Assembly (NCBI GenBank): GCA_032191485.1
Contig: JAVDOI010000002.1
Span: forward strand, 3,044,522-3,108,521
Reading direction: 5' to 3'
DNA length: 64,000 nucleotides
From: Leptoclinus maculatus
Lineage: Eukaryota; Chordata; Actinopteri; Perciformes; Stichaeidae
Below the pieces are notes generated by a model that was not told the origin of the DNA, searched no databases, and saw only the letters and a list, made by a program, of their open reading frames with translations. Shown piece after piece: positions 54,638 through 64,000 of the stretch (positions are counted from its first letter, which is position 1; each line of letters starts with the position of its first letter). A program made the translations under genes and the position numbers.

Positions 54638-57600
54638 TCATAGCGTCTTCCTCTTAGCGTCTCCTCCCTGGTTTTGACTGATATCTGGAATGATACAGTT
54701 TTTGAAATGTCAGTGAAAAGCATCAGACAGAAAAACATATTACGGAGGTCGGATACAAATGACCACACAGAGGCATGCTGCCACCAACAGGCGAGCAGAG
54801 AACAGGACAACCCCGACACAGAGAACACCAGACACTTGGAAAGAGGGGGGGGGGGGAGGGGGGAGTAAATGGAGCAGGCTTTTGAGGGTGGAGGGAGGGT
54901 TTCAGATTTTACCTGAGAAAGCGAGCTGCAAGTGAGGAGGCAGAGTAACCTGAGACCCTGCCTGGAGACTCTTATACAGATCTGAGGAGACAGGACAGGG
55001 GAACAAGAACAGATGAGGGAGGGGAGGAGAAGGGGGTGGGGGCAGAAGGGAGAGAGAGAGAGAGAGCGAGGTGACACAGAGGTGAAGGGGGCGGGTGATG
55101 ACAGCCAAACGGAGGAGGGGATTGGGCGAATGAGGTGAGGTGGGGGGGGAAGTAACCAATAGAGGATTGGGCATCGTTTTGGTAGAGAAGGTAGAGGAAA
55201 AGGGAGACATTTTGGGGAGAAATGAAGCAAACAGAATGAAATAATGTCAAACAGGAGAAAAATCACAAGCTTACATTTGACACACGATATGATGATAAAA
55301 CAAACGGTGCTATGACATAAAACACAAAACAAAGCCTATGCAGGAACACCAGACAAGGCAATGCCTGCCCCAATGTGTAAACATGAATATTTCACTTAAA
55401 TAAACATTACATCATATTTAGCAACCTGCCACAGATTGTAAATGTACGCGTGGTGCGTGGTTTAAATTTCAGCCGCGTCCGTGTTTCTGCCCCTGCGTGT
55501 GTCACTCACTCTGGGTCAGGGTGGAGAACGACGCGTTGCTACTGGCCGCCGAGCCGCCGGCCACCGTGCTGGAGCCCGCCGTGCCCAGCGGGGGCAGGTT
55601 CAGCAGCTGGGGGAACTGGAAGGGCAGGGATACGGGCACCAGGCCCCCGAGCATCCCGAACCCCAGGGGGTGCGACGAGGCCGAGCCGAGCAGACTGGCG
55701 CCGCCCACCGTGGAGACCTGAGCAGAAGACGGTAGATGTTGTGTCGGAAAGAAACACACGTTAGCTATGTTTATATGCAAACCCAAGAATCAGGGCTGTA
55801 CAGCAGCCTAGACAGTTTATTTCCCAAATCTTTGCACATAAGAGACTTGCAGTTCATCCGAATCACTAAAGGACAAGTAGCAGCACCACAAAGTGAAACT
55901 ACTGAAACTGATTAAAGCTAAAGTGTGGAACGATCAAACTACTACGGCACAGTACACGTGTTCAAATCATTCATTGAGACAAAAGGAAGCACTCACTACA
56001 GGTTTTGATCTGGACATGCTGGCGGTGCAAACCTGGGGCAACTGAGAAGAGACGGATGACGCTGGGACAGACGCGACCGGCTTGGCCCCCTGAGGTGTCC
56101 CGCCCCCCAGCCTCTGACGCTGGCCCTGGTTGGCAGAGACTATTGTGGGGGAGGCACTGGATCCTGAATGCTTGCTTATGGATATGGTGTTAATAAGGCT
56201 GGCGTTGGTGGTGCTGTTGTTGCCGAGCGTCTTCTGGCCGCCTACAGGAGTGTAGCTAACTTGCACCTGCTTGCTCGCTCCTCCTTGGACACCTGAGAAC
56301 ACCGGGCGGTACCCGACTGCGCTTTTGGCAGAGTACTGGTGTATCGGGGGGTTTGCCTGAGACCTGGGGCTTATGGAGATGGAGGGCGAGGCGGAGGTGG
56401 TAGTGATGGGGTTGAGGGTGCGCGGCGTGAGCTTGACGATCGGCGGGATGCTGCTGTGGGCCGACTTGGTGAGGGTGGCGTGCATGGGGGTGATGAAGTT
56501 GGACTGCGGCCGGGCCTGAACCCCAGAGAGAGTCTGAGTGAGGGAGGGGGAGGATTTGCTCAGCAGGGTGTGGGGCAGGCGAGGCATCTGGAAGGTTTTG
56601 GGGAGCATGTGTGAGGAGGATATGAGGGTGTGCGACCGAGGCTGGGGCGACACGATGATGAGAGCGTCGTTGGCTTTATTATTGCTGCCTTTGAGGAGGC
56701 CGGAAGTGGGGGCCCCCGCCTTCGGGGCCACGAGCGGGGACGCGGTGGGCGGCGGGCGCGGTTTAGGCGACGCCGCCGAGCCAAGCATGTTGACCTTGGC
56801 CACGCCCACAGCCAACGTCCTCTGAGTGTTCAACACTGAGTGTCTGTGCACCTGCGCCGCGCCCTTGACGAGCCCCATCCCGTCCGCCCGCACCGAGGGC
56901 AGCGGGGCCGAGGTGACGGAGAGGGGCCGAGACAGAGGGGTGGAGATGGACGAAGAGGTAGAGATGTAGTGAGGTGCGTTGGAGCTGGGGGTGCCGACGG
57001 AGTTCTTCCTCTGCTGCTGGATGAGCGGCGAGACGTGGAGCGAGGAGGGCTTAACGGCAGCCTTGGGTCCGTCGGGGGACGGGGGGTTGTCCCCGTGGGC
57101 CAGGCCCTTGGCTGCGTTGCCGAGGATGGCCAGGGCCTGGGAGATGGAGTCCAGGGAGGGGGCCATCAGATCCTCGTCGAGCGAATCCACACATATGGGC
57201 TCGGACGGAGGCGGTCGCTTGGCAACCTGGGCCGCGGGGGAGGGCGTGGTGCCCGCTGAGGGTGTGGACCGCTGAACCCACGCGGCCTCCTGGAGGTACA
57301 CGTTACACAGAAACATCAACACAAGCTGTCGTTATCAAAGGAAAGGTTTGCATCTCTAGAGACGAGTGTCCGTCGTGTAATAAGCATAAAACTTGTCATG
57401 TCTTTATCAAAAACTAAACTCTTTACTGTCGATATAAAAGTCAAGTCTCACCTTTGGCTTGGCCTTGGGAGTAGTGACCATCCTTTTCTTTGCTCTGGAG
57501 CCCAAAAAAAAAACAACACAAAGGGAGTGAGAACAAGCCAGACGGAGTTAGTTCTAAAGATACCGGTTAATAAAAAGTCACGTGACTCACGTGTAGCCTG

Positions 57601-60600
57601 TGAGGTGACCGTGAGCCATGATGCTCTCTTTGAACAGCATCCTGCGAACAGAGAAACACACGTCAGTTCCACAGAGATTCATTGTAGAGGGAGTTTACTA
57701 AAAACAAGTTCAAGCTGTCGCTGAAGACATACTAACCAACACATAACGAGCCCAGCGGTCACGTACCTGGCCTGCATCCAGCCTTTGGGCCAGAGAAGTT
57801 TGACTTCGGTCTCCATGAAGGCTTTGAGGTAGTCCTCTAGAGACAGAGAGTTCTTGCCCTCCAGCTCATAGCAGCCCAGCTTCACCCGCACCAGGTTGCA
57901 CAGCAGTAACCTGCACGCGATCGAAATACTCCGTCACAACGAAACAAATATATATATATAGCATCACAGGTACATTATGTACAGTTCCAGTGATGGTCGA
58001 GACAGACGGTCACTAAAACATGTTCCTCTCTGTGGAATTTATCAATCTGTGATAAGATTCAGATGACAACACTACCAACTCTGAGGAGCTCCGATAGATA
58101 ACAAGTTCATTCTCAGCTAAAGGAAAATAGTAGAATTTTAAAATACTTTTTCAGGACATTTGACTTTTTCTCTAATTTTCCACAACTTGAAAACTGTTTC
58201 CCAGGACGCATGGGTTCCCCTGTTACTGCCACTTCCACAAGAAACAAACCTCCCTTCCTCCCTGAAACTGACCTGAGTTTGTCGTCCCACACAAACTTCT
58301 TCCGAGGGCCCATCACCCTCTTCCCTGGCTTCTCCTCGTCATCATCCTCTGACCCGTTCTTCTCCCCCTCCCCCGACTGCTGCCTGTGAGCACAGAGATG
58401 AACATCGTTGAAGCACAACACCTTTAGAGAGGATGGAAATACGATAGAAAAAAGAAAAAGACAAAGGCAAACAGATGCGACCCGACAAGCGTCCTCACTT
58501 TGCCACCTTGGCGATACAGTCCATGTTGTAGCGAGCGATCTGCTCCGGCATCACGCTGCACACCGCCAGCTTCAGCTTCAGCAGCGGCGTTCGGAGGCGG
58601 TCGTCCTGGGAGACGGGGAACAAGCACAGTCAAAAATAACGCGAACCTGCCAAGCACACAGTCATCAAATCTGGGCGACATCAACCTTTTAGCATCATCT
58701 GCTAATCAATTACATCAACAAAGTGGTGAATTATTCTATGGCCAAACATTTCCCTTTACTATAGAAAAAGCCTGCGACATATTAAGAGCAAACTGCAGAA
58801 AGCAGCGCACCTGTATGTTGAGGCTGAGCTTCTTAAGGCGTTTGAGCAGCGCTTCCTTATTGCAGGGCACAAAGGCCTCCAGGTGGGAGTACACGACCGT
58901 GCGCACCTCCGCCGGCTGCTCCTGAACCTGCAACTCGATGCTGCCGCCGAGTGAAGACACGCAGAGAGACGAGTGTGAGAGGTGTGAAACGTGTTATTAC
59001 GGTTTAAAACGTGAACATCTGGCTCGGTACTCACTCCAGCAGGATGTTGTTCATGTCCAGTGTGAAGAATTTCTTCCTGCCCTCCGCGTCAAACAGACGG
59101 GACGCCTGTGTGAAGGGACAAGCAGTGTGTTCATATTTCATGAAAGGTTGTGAGGATGATGAGACGTTTAGGATTTTTCATATATTTTTGCTTTATAGCA
59201 TTAAAACTTGAACATCTTTAGGTTTCGGACTGTCGGTCAGATTGAAGAAATAATTTGAATTCGTCATTTTGGGCTCTGGGTGATCATGATGCTCACTATT
59301 TTGTAGACAGAACGACTAATCAAATAAAAGAACTCTTAGCTGCAGCTCCGATCTAACACAGAGTGCTGAAGCTCGTACCGATCTCAGGTCTTCAATGCGC
59401 TTGGCGAGCGGCGCCGGGAGTCCGCTGGGCAGAGGGGGAGGGGCCATCACGGTGCCCTGCGACACTCTGCTGCCGCCGGCTTTGTGTCCCATCCCAAAGG
59501 AGCCGTTCTCTCCCTGCAGGGGGCTGGAGGGCTGAGGGGAGTCCAGCATCCCGAAGTCCAGGTCGCCCATCATGTCCTGCAGGATGTCGTTGTTGGCCGA
59601 GCCCAGCAGCGACATCACGACCGGGTCGGCGGCCAGGTCGGACATGTTGCACTCGTTGCCGCCGGCGGCCTTGGACTGGGCGCTGAGGAGTGCGGTGGTG
59701 GCGATGGGCGCTTTGGCGGTGACGGTGGCGGCGGCAGCGGCGGCGGCGGTTACGGGACGCGGCAAACCGACAGTCGTCACGGTCCTCTTGCGCAACTCCT
59801 CCTTCTCCCGGGTGAAGCGACGCAGCATGTTGGCCAGGTGGATGGAATCCTTCATCAGCTTCTTCCTCTTCTTCTTCTCCGGCCGATGGACATTCAGGGC
59901 CGACACTCTGCCAGGACGGGAGCATAACGAGGAGAGGGACGGTTAATTGGACCCTGTTAAGATGCAGCTGGTAGAAAAAAAAACTTTTGGCATGACAGCT
60001 GAGCAGATCTGATGAACGATGTTTAAATGCAACAGCACTTTTAAACCTGTAGCTAAAAGATGAAGTATGTAAACGTAAAGTATGACTCACGGATGATGTC
60101 GGGACAATATAGTTCTTAGATTCTAGCCACCTGACTGAGTTATTGCTCCGATGTGTGCGGCCGCTCAACAATCTGCTGATTAAACTGCATTGCTGTGTGC
60201 AACAAGCCCGTGATAAAAACACTCACCCGGGCTTTGGTACTTTGTTCTTCCTGGGTTTCTTGTCCTCCAGAATTCCACCATCTGGCTTTTTCCGGCGTTT
60301 CTTTATCACCCGCTCCTCGCCTTCTTTCGTCTTCTGCAAAACAGGTGCAGCGGTCGTTTTATATTCAGAGGAATAAAACAGAAAACGGACATATTTGGCT
60401 TTGTATTGTTTACAAGCGCTGAGGGGCGAGAGTCTACCTTGAAGCGATTGTCGTCCGCGCCGGCGTTCTCTCCCTCGGAGTCGGACGCCGCTCTGAACTG
60501 CAGAGTGCCCGTGTTGATGTAGAAGCCTCCGTGCTTCGTGGTGAGGGAGGCCGGGACCAGCTCGTCGTACTGAGGCCAGGAGAGACGCATAATTACCGTT

Positions 60601-62621
60601 AGTTTTCCTTCTACTACCGCGCGCTGCGGCAGCCTTTCACCGCGGCTCAGAATAACAACAAAAGTCCCAAGTTTACTCAACATGATACTTAACTGGGCAC
60701 GCACATTATACCGAACTTTGCAGTATCTTGTTTTTGCTGTTAGTACACAAGAAGGTAATGATACAAGACGGGATCAAACTGCAACATCAGACGACTAATT
60801 CTACTCTAAGAGCAACATACGTTTTCCTGGAGATTACATATTTCGCAAAAGAAAACACTTTTTTTCCTTTTGATTTAAAGTCTAGGCGGTTTGCTGACTA
60901 TTAACAAATACAAGTGACCCCATATGAGTAATGCAGAAAGTGACGTGTGTGTGTGTGTTTCATCAAAAAGGGAACTCACAGCCTCTGAATTGTCGATGAA
61001 AGGGTCCGTCTCATCGTAGCCATAGCCGATGTCAATGAGATCCTGCATCCTGTCCTTCTTCTTCTTCTTTGGGACGCCGCCCTGCAAAACATGAGGCGAA
61101 ACACAAAAACATTTTAAAATGCATGCATCAGAGATCCTTCTGCATGCACGCGGTTATAGCTGTCACAACAGATTGGTACATCTTGAGAACACGACTCTTA
61201 CATATTTGTTCTCAAACTTCTTGGCCATCGCTTCGACGTCCCGTCTCTCCCGGTCATCGTCGGCAAACGGGTCGTTGGGGTCCAGGGGAGGGGCGAGTCC
61301 TTTGGGGACTGTTGAAGCTGGAGGCTTTACCTGAGGGGGGGGGAAATGAGAAAGTAAAGACATGAGAGCAAGTGGCTTTTGAAGTTCTTCTCTGTAGAGT
61401 GCCTATTCTCGTAAAAAGGATCTGAACCTCATCAGACAGGATGTCTTTAAAGGGGCAATGAAATTCTATTACATGAAGATCGGGTTACTAGTCACAACAA
61501 CTGTGAAAACACTTGTTTAAAGTCTCCTGTGGCTCTTGACGGAGCTATTAAACATCTGGGGGAGTCTGAATTACTGAATGAGAGTTTTATTCCGCATCCA
61601 TTTCGAGTACTCATAATTCCGACAACACAAAGTTGTAATCACAATTTGGAAACTTTTGCCTGTTCTGAAAGCTCCGCTACATCTGGCTTGACGCTTCTTT
61701 ATTACAAACAAAACAAATCTGCACACCTCACATCAGCCAAAGTAACTTATATATATAGATATAGTGTCTGAAATGACACTTGGGTCACTCTGTGACATGA
61801 ACGCTCGCAGTAAACAATCTCTGCCATACTTCCCATATGACTTGAACCCAGCATGGAGGGTCTAACAGAAGAGGAGGATCCAGTGTTTCTGGGGTTTCAC
61901 TCACACAAGCCACTTAAAAGTCAAGATATCTTCTCAGCATTTTTTTTTGTCTCTTGTAAATCCCCCAATTTTATGGATATGGAATTGAAAAAAAATCCCT
62001 GGATTACTCCTTTAAACACTTTCCCGACTTTAATACCCCGTATAATAAACAAATAAATCACTATTGAGCATAATAACAGCAGTTATTCACTGGTTAACAG
62101 CCTTATCAACGCCACCTATGAGCGACTAACAACACATCCAAAGTTTGACAACAGCAACCAGCGCAGCGCTTCCGAAGTGATGCCAGGTTAGGCCCCTCCC
62201 GCTCCCATCATGGTGCCATCATGGTGCCATCATGGTGCCATCATGGTGCCCGTCTGTGCGCTCTAACCTGAGTAGGAGTTGTTGTGTTGACCAGCTCGCC
62301 GTAGTTGAACTCAGAGGACCCGCGGTCACTTGGCTCTGACAGCGGGAGGTGGAGGCGGACGGTGGGTTTCGCTTCCCCGGTCTCGGCGTCGCATCCCTTC
62401 GCGTTCACGTTACCGAACGGACCTCCGCCACCTCCCGACCCGACCGCCGCCGCGGAAGCAGCAGCAGCAGCACCGGCACCGCCACCTCCATCTCCATCTT
62501 TCCCAAAAGTGATGTCGACGGCCTCGTCTTCCCGGCGGCGCTTCTTGCTGGACTCCGGGGTCGGCGTTGGGGTGTTGAAGGACGAGATGGTGACGAACGG
62601 TACTTTCCTCGGCTCTGCCAT
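54638..62621 (-). CDS. ubn2: ubn2: ubinuclein 2, HIRA-complex histone H3.3 chaperone subunit, 1208 aa
   Basis: Ubinucleins are the vertebrate counterparts of yeast Hpc2 and work with HIRA and CABIN1 to deposit histone H3.3 outside replication. Seventeen coding exons keep frame: 62621-62268, 61330-61202, 61081-60980, 60569-60438, 60333-60227, 59907-59379, 59105-59035, 58940-58811, 58605-58499, 58383-58273, 57910-57767, 57641-57591, 57494-57452, 57289-55997, 55717-55510, 54981-54913 and 54684-54638. The N-terminus is MAEPRKVPF, followed by a Gly/Ala-rich stretch. The H3.3-binding HRD spans about residues 133-226 ([39 protein letters not shown]). The conserved middle domain covers about 445-655 ([51 protein letters not shown]). 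A Ser/Pro-rich exon 14 and the C-terminus [20 protein letters not shown] then [12 protein letters not shown] match UBN2, not UBN1. Teleost ubn2a/ubn2b assignment is not resolved. Confidence 0.95.
61446..62022 (+). mobile_element. Probable MITE in ubn2 intron 1
   Basis: The ends TTTAAAGGGGCAAT and ATTACTCCTTTAAA are inverted over about 14 bases with one or two mismatches. The interior has the TCTTGTAAATCCCCCAATTT words shared in part with 34040-34090. No coding capacity is seen. Confidence 0.5.
62206..62249 (+). repeat. Four tandem 11-bp units beside the ubn2 exon 1 donor
   Basis: CATCATGGTGC is repeated four times without change, ending 17 bases before the splice donor of ubn2 exon 1 (62266-62267). 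On the gene strand the unit reads GCACCATGATG. Confidence 0.9.
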
Positions 62622-63090
62622 TTGACGCTATCGGTCCGACGACCGGGCACGCGGCACTCCTCTCGAGCCGCCCGCTGGCTGGAGAGCTAAACCCTGGAGA
62701 TGGTCGACAAGTATCGTTAGAGCTAGCTAGTTGCTCTGCTAGCTAGCTTCCTCAGAATGTGTGCGGCGGGCAACACAATTACTTTTATCTCCTCCCGGCC
62801 CGTATTAATCCATACAGTAGTGTCCCCGGCAGAGCCCCCGTCACCTACGAGGGACTTAAACTGTGAGAAATAACAGTTTTGAGCGCTTCCATGAAATTGG
62901 AGGTTAGCTACCGCAAGGAGGATTCTGTAGTAGCCATCTTGATCATTATTATCATTATTCAGTGGCTGGGCGTGCGTATGAAAGGAAAGCGGAAGCCGGG
63001 GAGGAAAAGGAACCGTGTTTGTCCAATGGCAGCGCTAAAACACGCCCACCTGACAGACAAGCGCGAATGTGCAGTGTGACGATTGTTCTG
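62622..63090 (-). promoter_or_regulatory. ubn2: ubn2 5' UTR and promoter region
   Basis: Upstream of the ubn2 start codon the sequence is GC-rich for about 200 bases with several CpGs and no TATA box, as expected for a broadly expressed nuclear protein. AGCTAGCTAG repeats (62719-62750) and an (ATT)n-like patch (62942-62960) follow. The exact start site is not visible. Confidence 0.4.
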
Positions 63091-63280
63091 TACGGGCGGG
63101 ATGTCCGGACCCCTGAACGCATCACCACTGTTTACTACGGGCGGGATGTCTGGACCCCTGAACGCATCACCACAATTTACTATGGGCGGGATGTCCGGAC
63201 CCTTTGAACGCATCACCACAGTTTACAACGGGCGGGATGTCTGGACCCCTGAACGCATCACCACTGTTTACTACAGGCAG
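63091..63280 (+). repeat. 45-bp CpG-rich minisatellite upstream of ubn2
   Basis: Units begin TACGGGCGGGATGTCCGGAC at 63091, 63136, 63181, 63227 and a partial unit at 63272. Each continues CCCTGAACGCATCACCA. Units differ by a few bases and one 1-bp insertion. Each full unit holds a GGGCGGG GC-box-like core and most have a TCCGGA palindrome. Confidence 0.93.
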
Positions 63281-63325
63281 GGATTATATGTTTTTTTCTG
63301 CCCTGGTTGCTCGTAAAATCCGGAA

Positions 63326-63565
63326 ATGAAACCATACATCCCCCATCTTCCCCCTGAAGCTAAAGAGGTGCACATCAGAAGTATGGCCAATCCCAATGTC
63401 CCCCCTTACGGACTCACGGACTTTGAGGCGCGCTCCCGCGAAGTCCGTGAGGGTTTAGGGCTGTCCCACTGTCAACTCGTCAAGTGTTTGAGGCTCTCTC
63501 GCAGACATTTTGAGCCCTTTATGAACCCTTTCCGTAAATCAGCATGGTATGCTGATTTAGCCTAA
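63326..63565 (+). other. Unrecognised 79-codon ORF
   Basis: The ORF reads MKPYIPHLPPEAKEVHIRSM then ANPNVPPYGLTDFEA and ends WYADLA. Composition is protein-like, but I cannot place it in a family. The DNA contains an imperfect palindrome (CGGACTCACGGACTT and AAGTCCGTGAG) suggestive of a mobile element. It could be the start of a gene facing away from ubn2, or part of a repeat. Confidence 0.3.
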
Positions 63566-63659
63566 GGGAATTACCCACAAATCATTGCAATGTGACGTTA
63601 AACACGGGGTTACCAGTGGACGCATGAAGACGTAAAAAAAAAGGTAAACAAAGAGGACG

Positions 63660-64000
63660 GCTCACGTGTGTTCAGCCTGGAGTATTACATTTACTCAGAA
63701 ACATTAAGGGTTAAAGATGGAACAAAAAATAAACATGAAATCAGAAGATATTTATTCATTTATTCATCAAATATTTGATTTTGCTATTGAAGCTGTTTTG
63801 AAAAAACGAGTAAATAGATTACATGAAATTACCTCTCATCTTGTGAGGAAAGAGCCTGGAAGACGTTCAAATCAGGGAGTACAAAGTATAAAATAAATAC
63901 ACACAATTATACATCATATTTTGTTGTCGTTTTCATGGTAACATGATATGTTGCAGCAAGGTGCTGTCCCATTTGTATTTACACCATTTCGAGCCCTCAC
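63660..64000 (+). repeat. Diverged copy of the duplicated block edge, without the hAT
   Basis: TACCTCTCATCTTGTGAGG, then AGAGCCTGGAAGACGTTCAAA (63852-63871) and, further on, ACCATTTCGAGCCCT align with 46739-46778 joined directly to 47785-47860. The target site CGTTCAAA occurs once (63864-63871). This is an empty site at a paralogous, roughly 75-80 percent identical copy. The copy continues past the window end. Confidence 0.75.

Noticed and set aside
54559..55332. 257-codon minus-strand ORF overlapping ubn2 terminal introns
   Set aside because: It reads through CT-rich intron sequence; the ubn2 exons here use other frames with proper splice sites.
56840..57259. Gly/Arg-rich plus-strand ORFs opposite ubn2 exon 14
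   Set aside because: They are antisense shadows of a GC-rich coding exon.
59392..60222. 276-codon minus-strand ORF
   Set aside because: It overlaps ubn2 exon 6 in a different frame and crosses an intron; the in-phase exon matches ubinuclein.

Overview
The window is nuclear DNA of a spiny-rayed (percomorph-type) teleost. It holds few host genes, with spliced vertebrate structure, and they are separated by dense, nested transposable elements. No tRNA, rRNA or CRISPR array was seen.

Repeat-rich left half (1-28.8 kb). Positions 1-5604 are the first copy of a block of at least 5.6 kb that recurs at 41185-46778. It carries a decayed hAT element and a LINE tail. At 5605 a ZMYM1-type hAT relic begins; its matching end lies at 15811 because a 1.07 kb hAT MITE (6486-7552) and a complete BEL/Pao retrotransposon (7863-15113) sit inside it. 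The BEL/Pao element has one open 2004-codon frame, 576-bp LTRs differing at one base, and a 5-bp target duplication. A second MITE (16961-20355) has a third copy (18074-19228) inside it. An internally deleted endogenous retrovirus lies at 20503-24839: 685-bp LTRs, tRNA-Arg primer site, gag zinc knuckles, broken env, no pol. A fourth MITE lies at 27570-28754.

Host region with repeats (28.8-52 kb). A DNase I-family gene runs on the minus strand (29816-34491, seven coding exons, last exon not found). A single first coding exon of naa60 lies on the plus strand at 40417-40532; the second copy of the large duplication follows it and no further naa60 exons are visible. In human, DNASE1, DNASE1L2 and NAA60 all lie in 16p13.3, so this may be a decayed remnant of conserved synteny. 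An unrecognised minus-strand exon lies at 47946-48055.

Gene-dense right end (52-64 kb). trir (plus, three coding exons, 156 aa) and ubn2 (minus, 17 coding exons, 1208 aa) are complete and convergent. TRIR is reported to act on telomerase RNA; UBN2 is the histone H3.3 chaperone subunit of HIRA-type complexes. Upstream of ubn2 are a 45-bp minisatellite, a small unplaced ORF, and a diverged copy of the large repeat in which the hAT target site is empty.

Exon boundaries were read by eye from GT/AG sites, reading phase and recalled family sequences; no alignments or searches were run.
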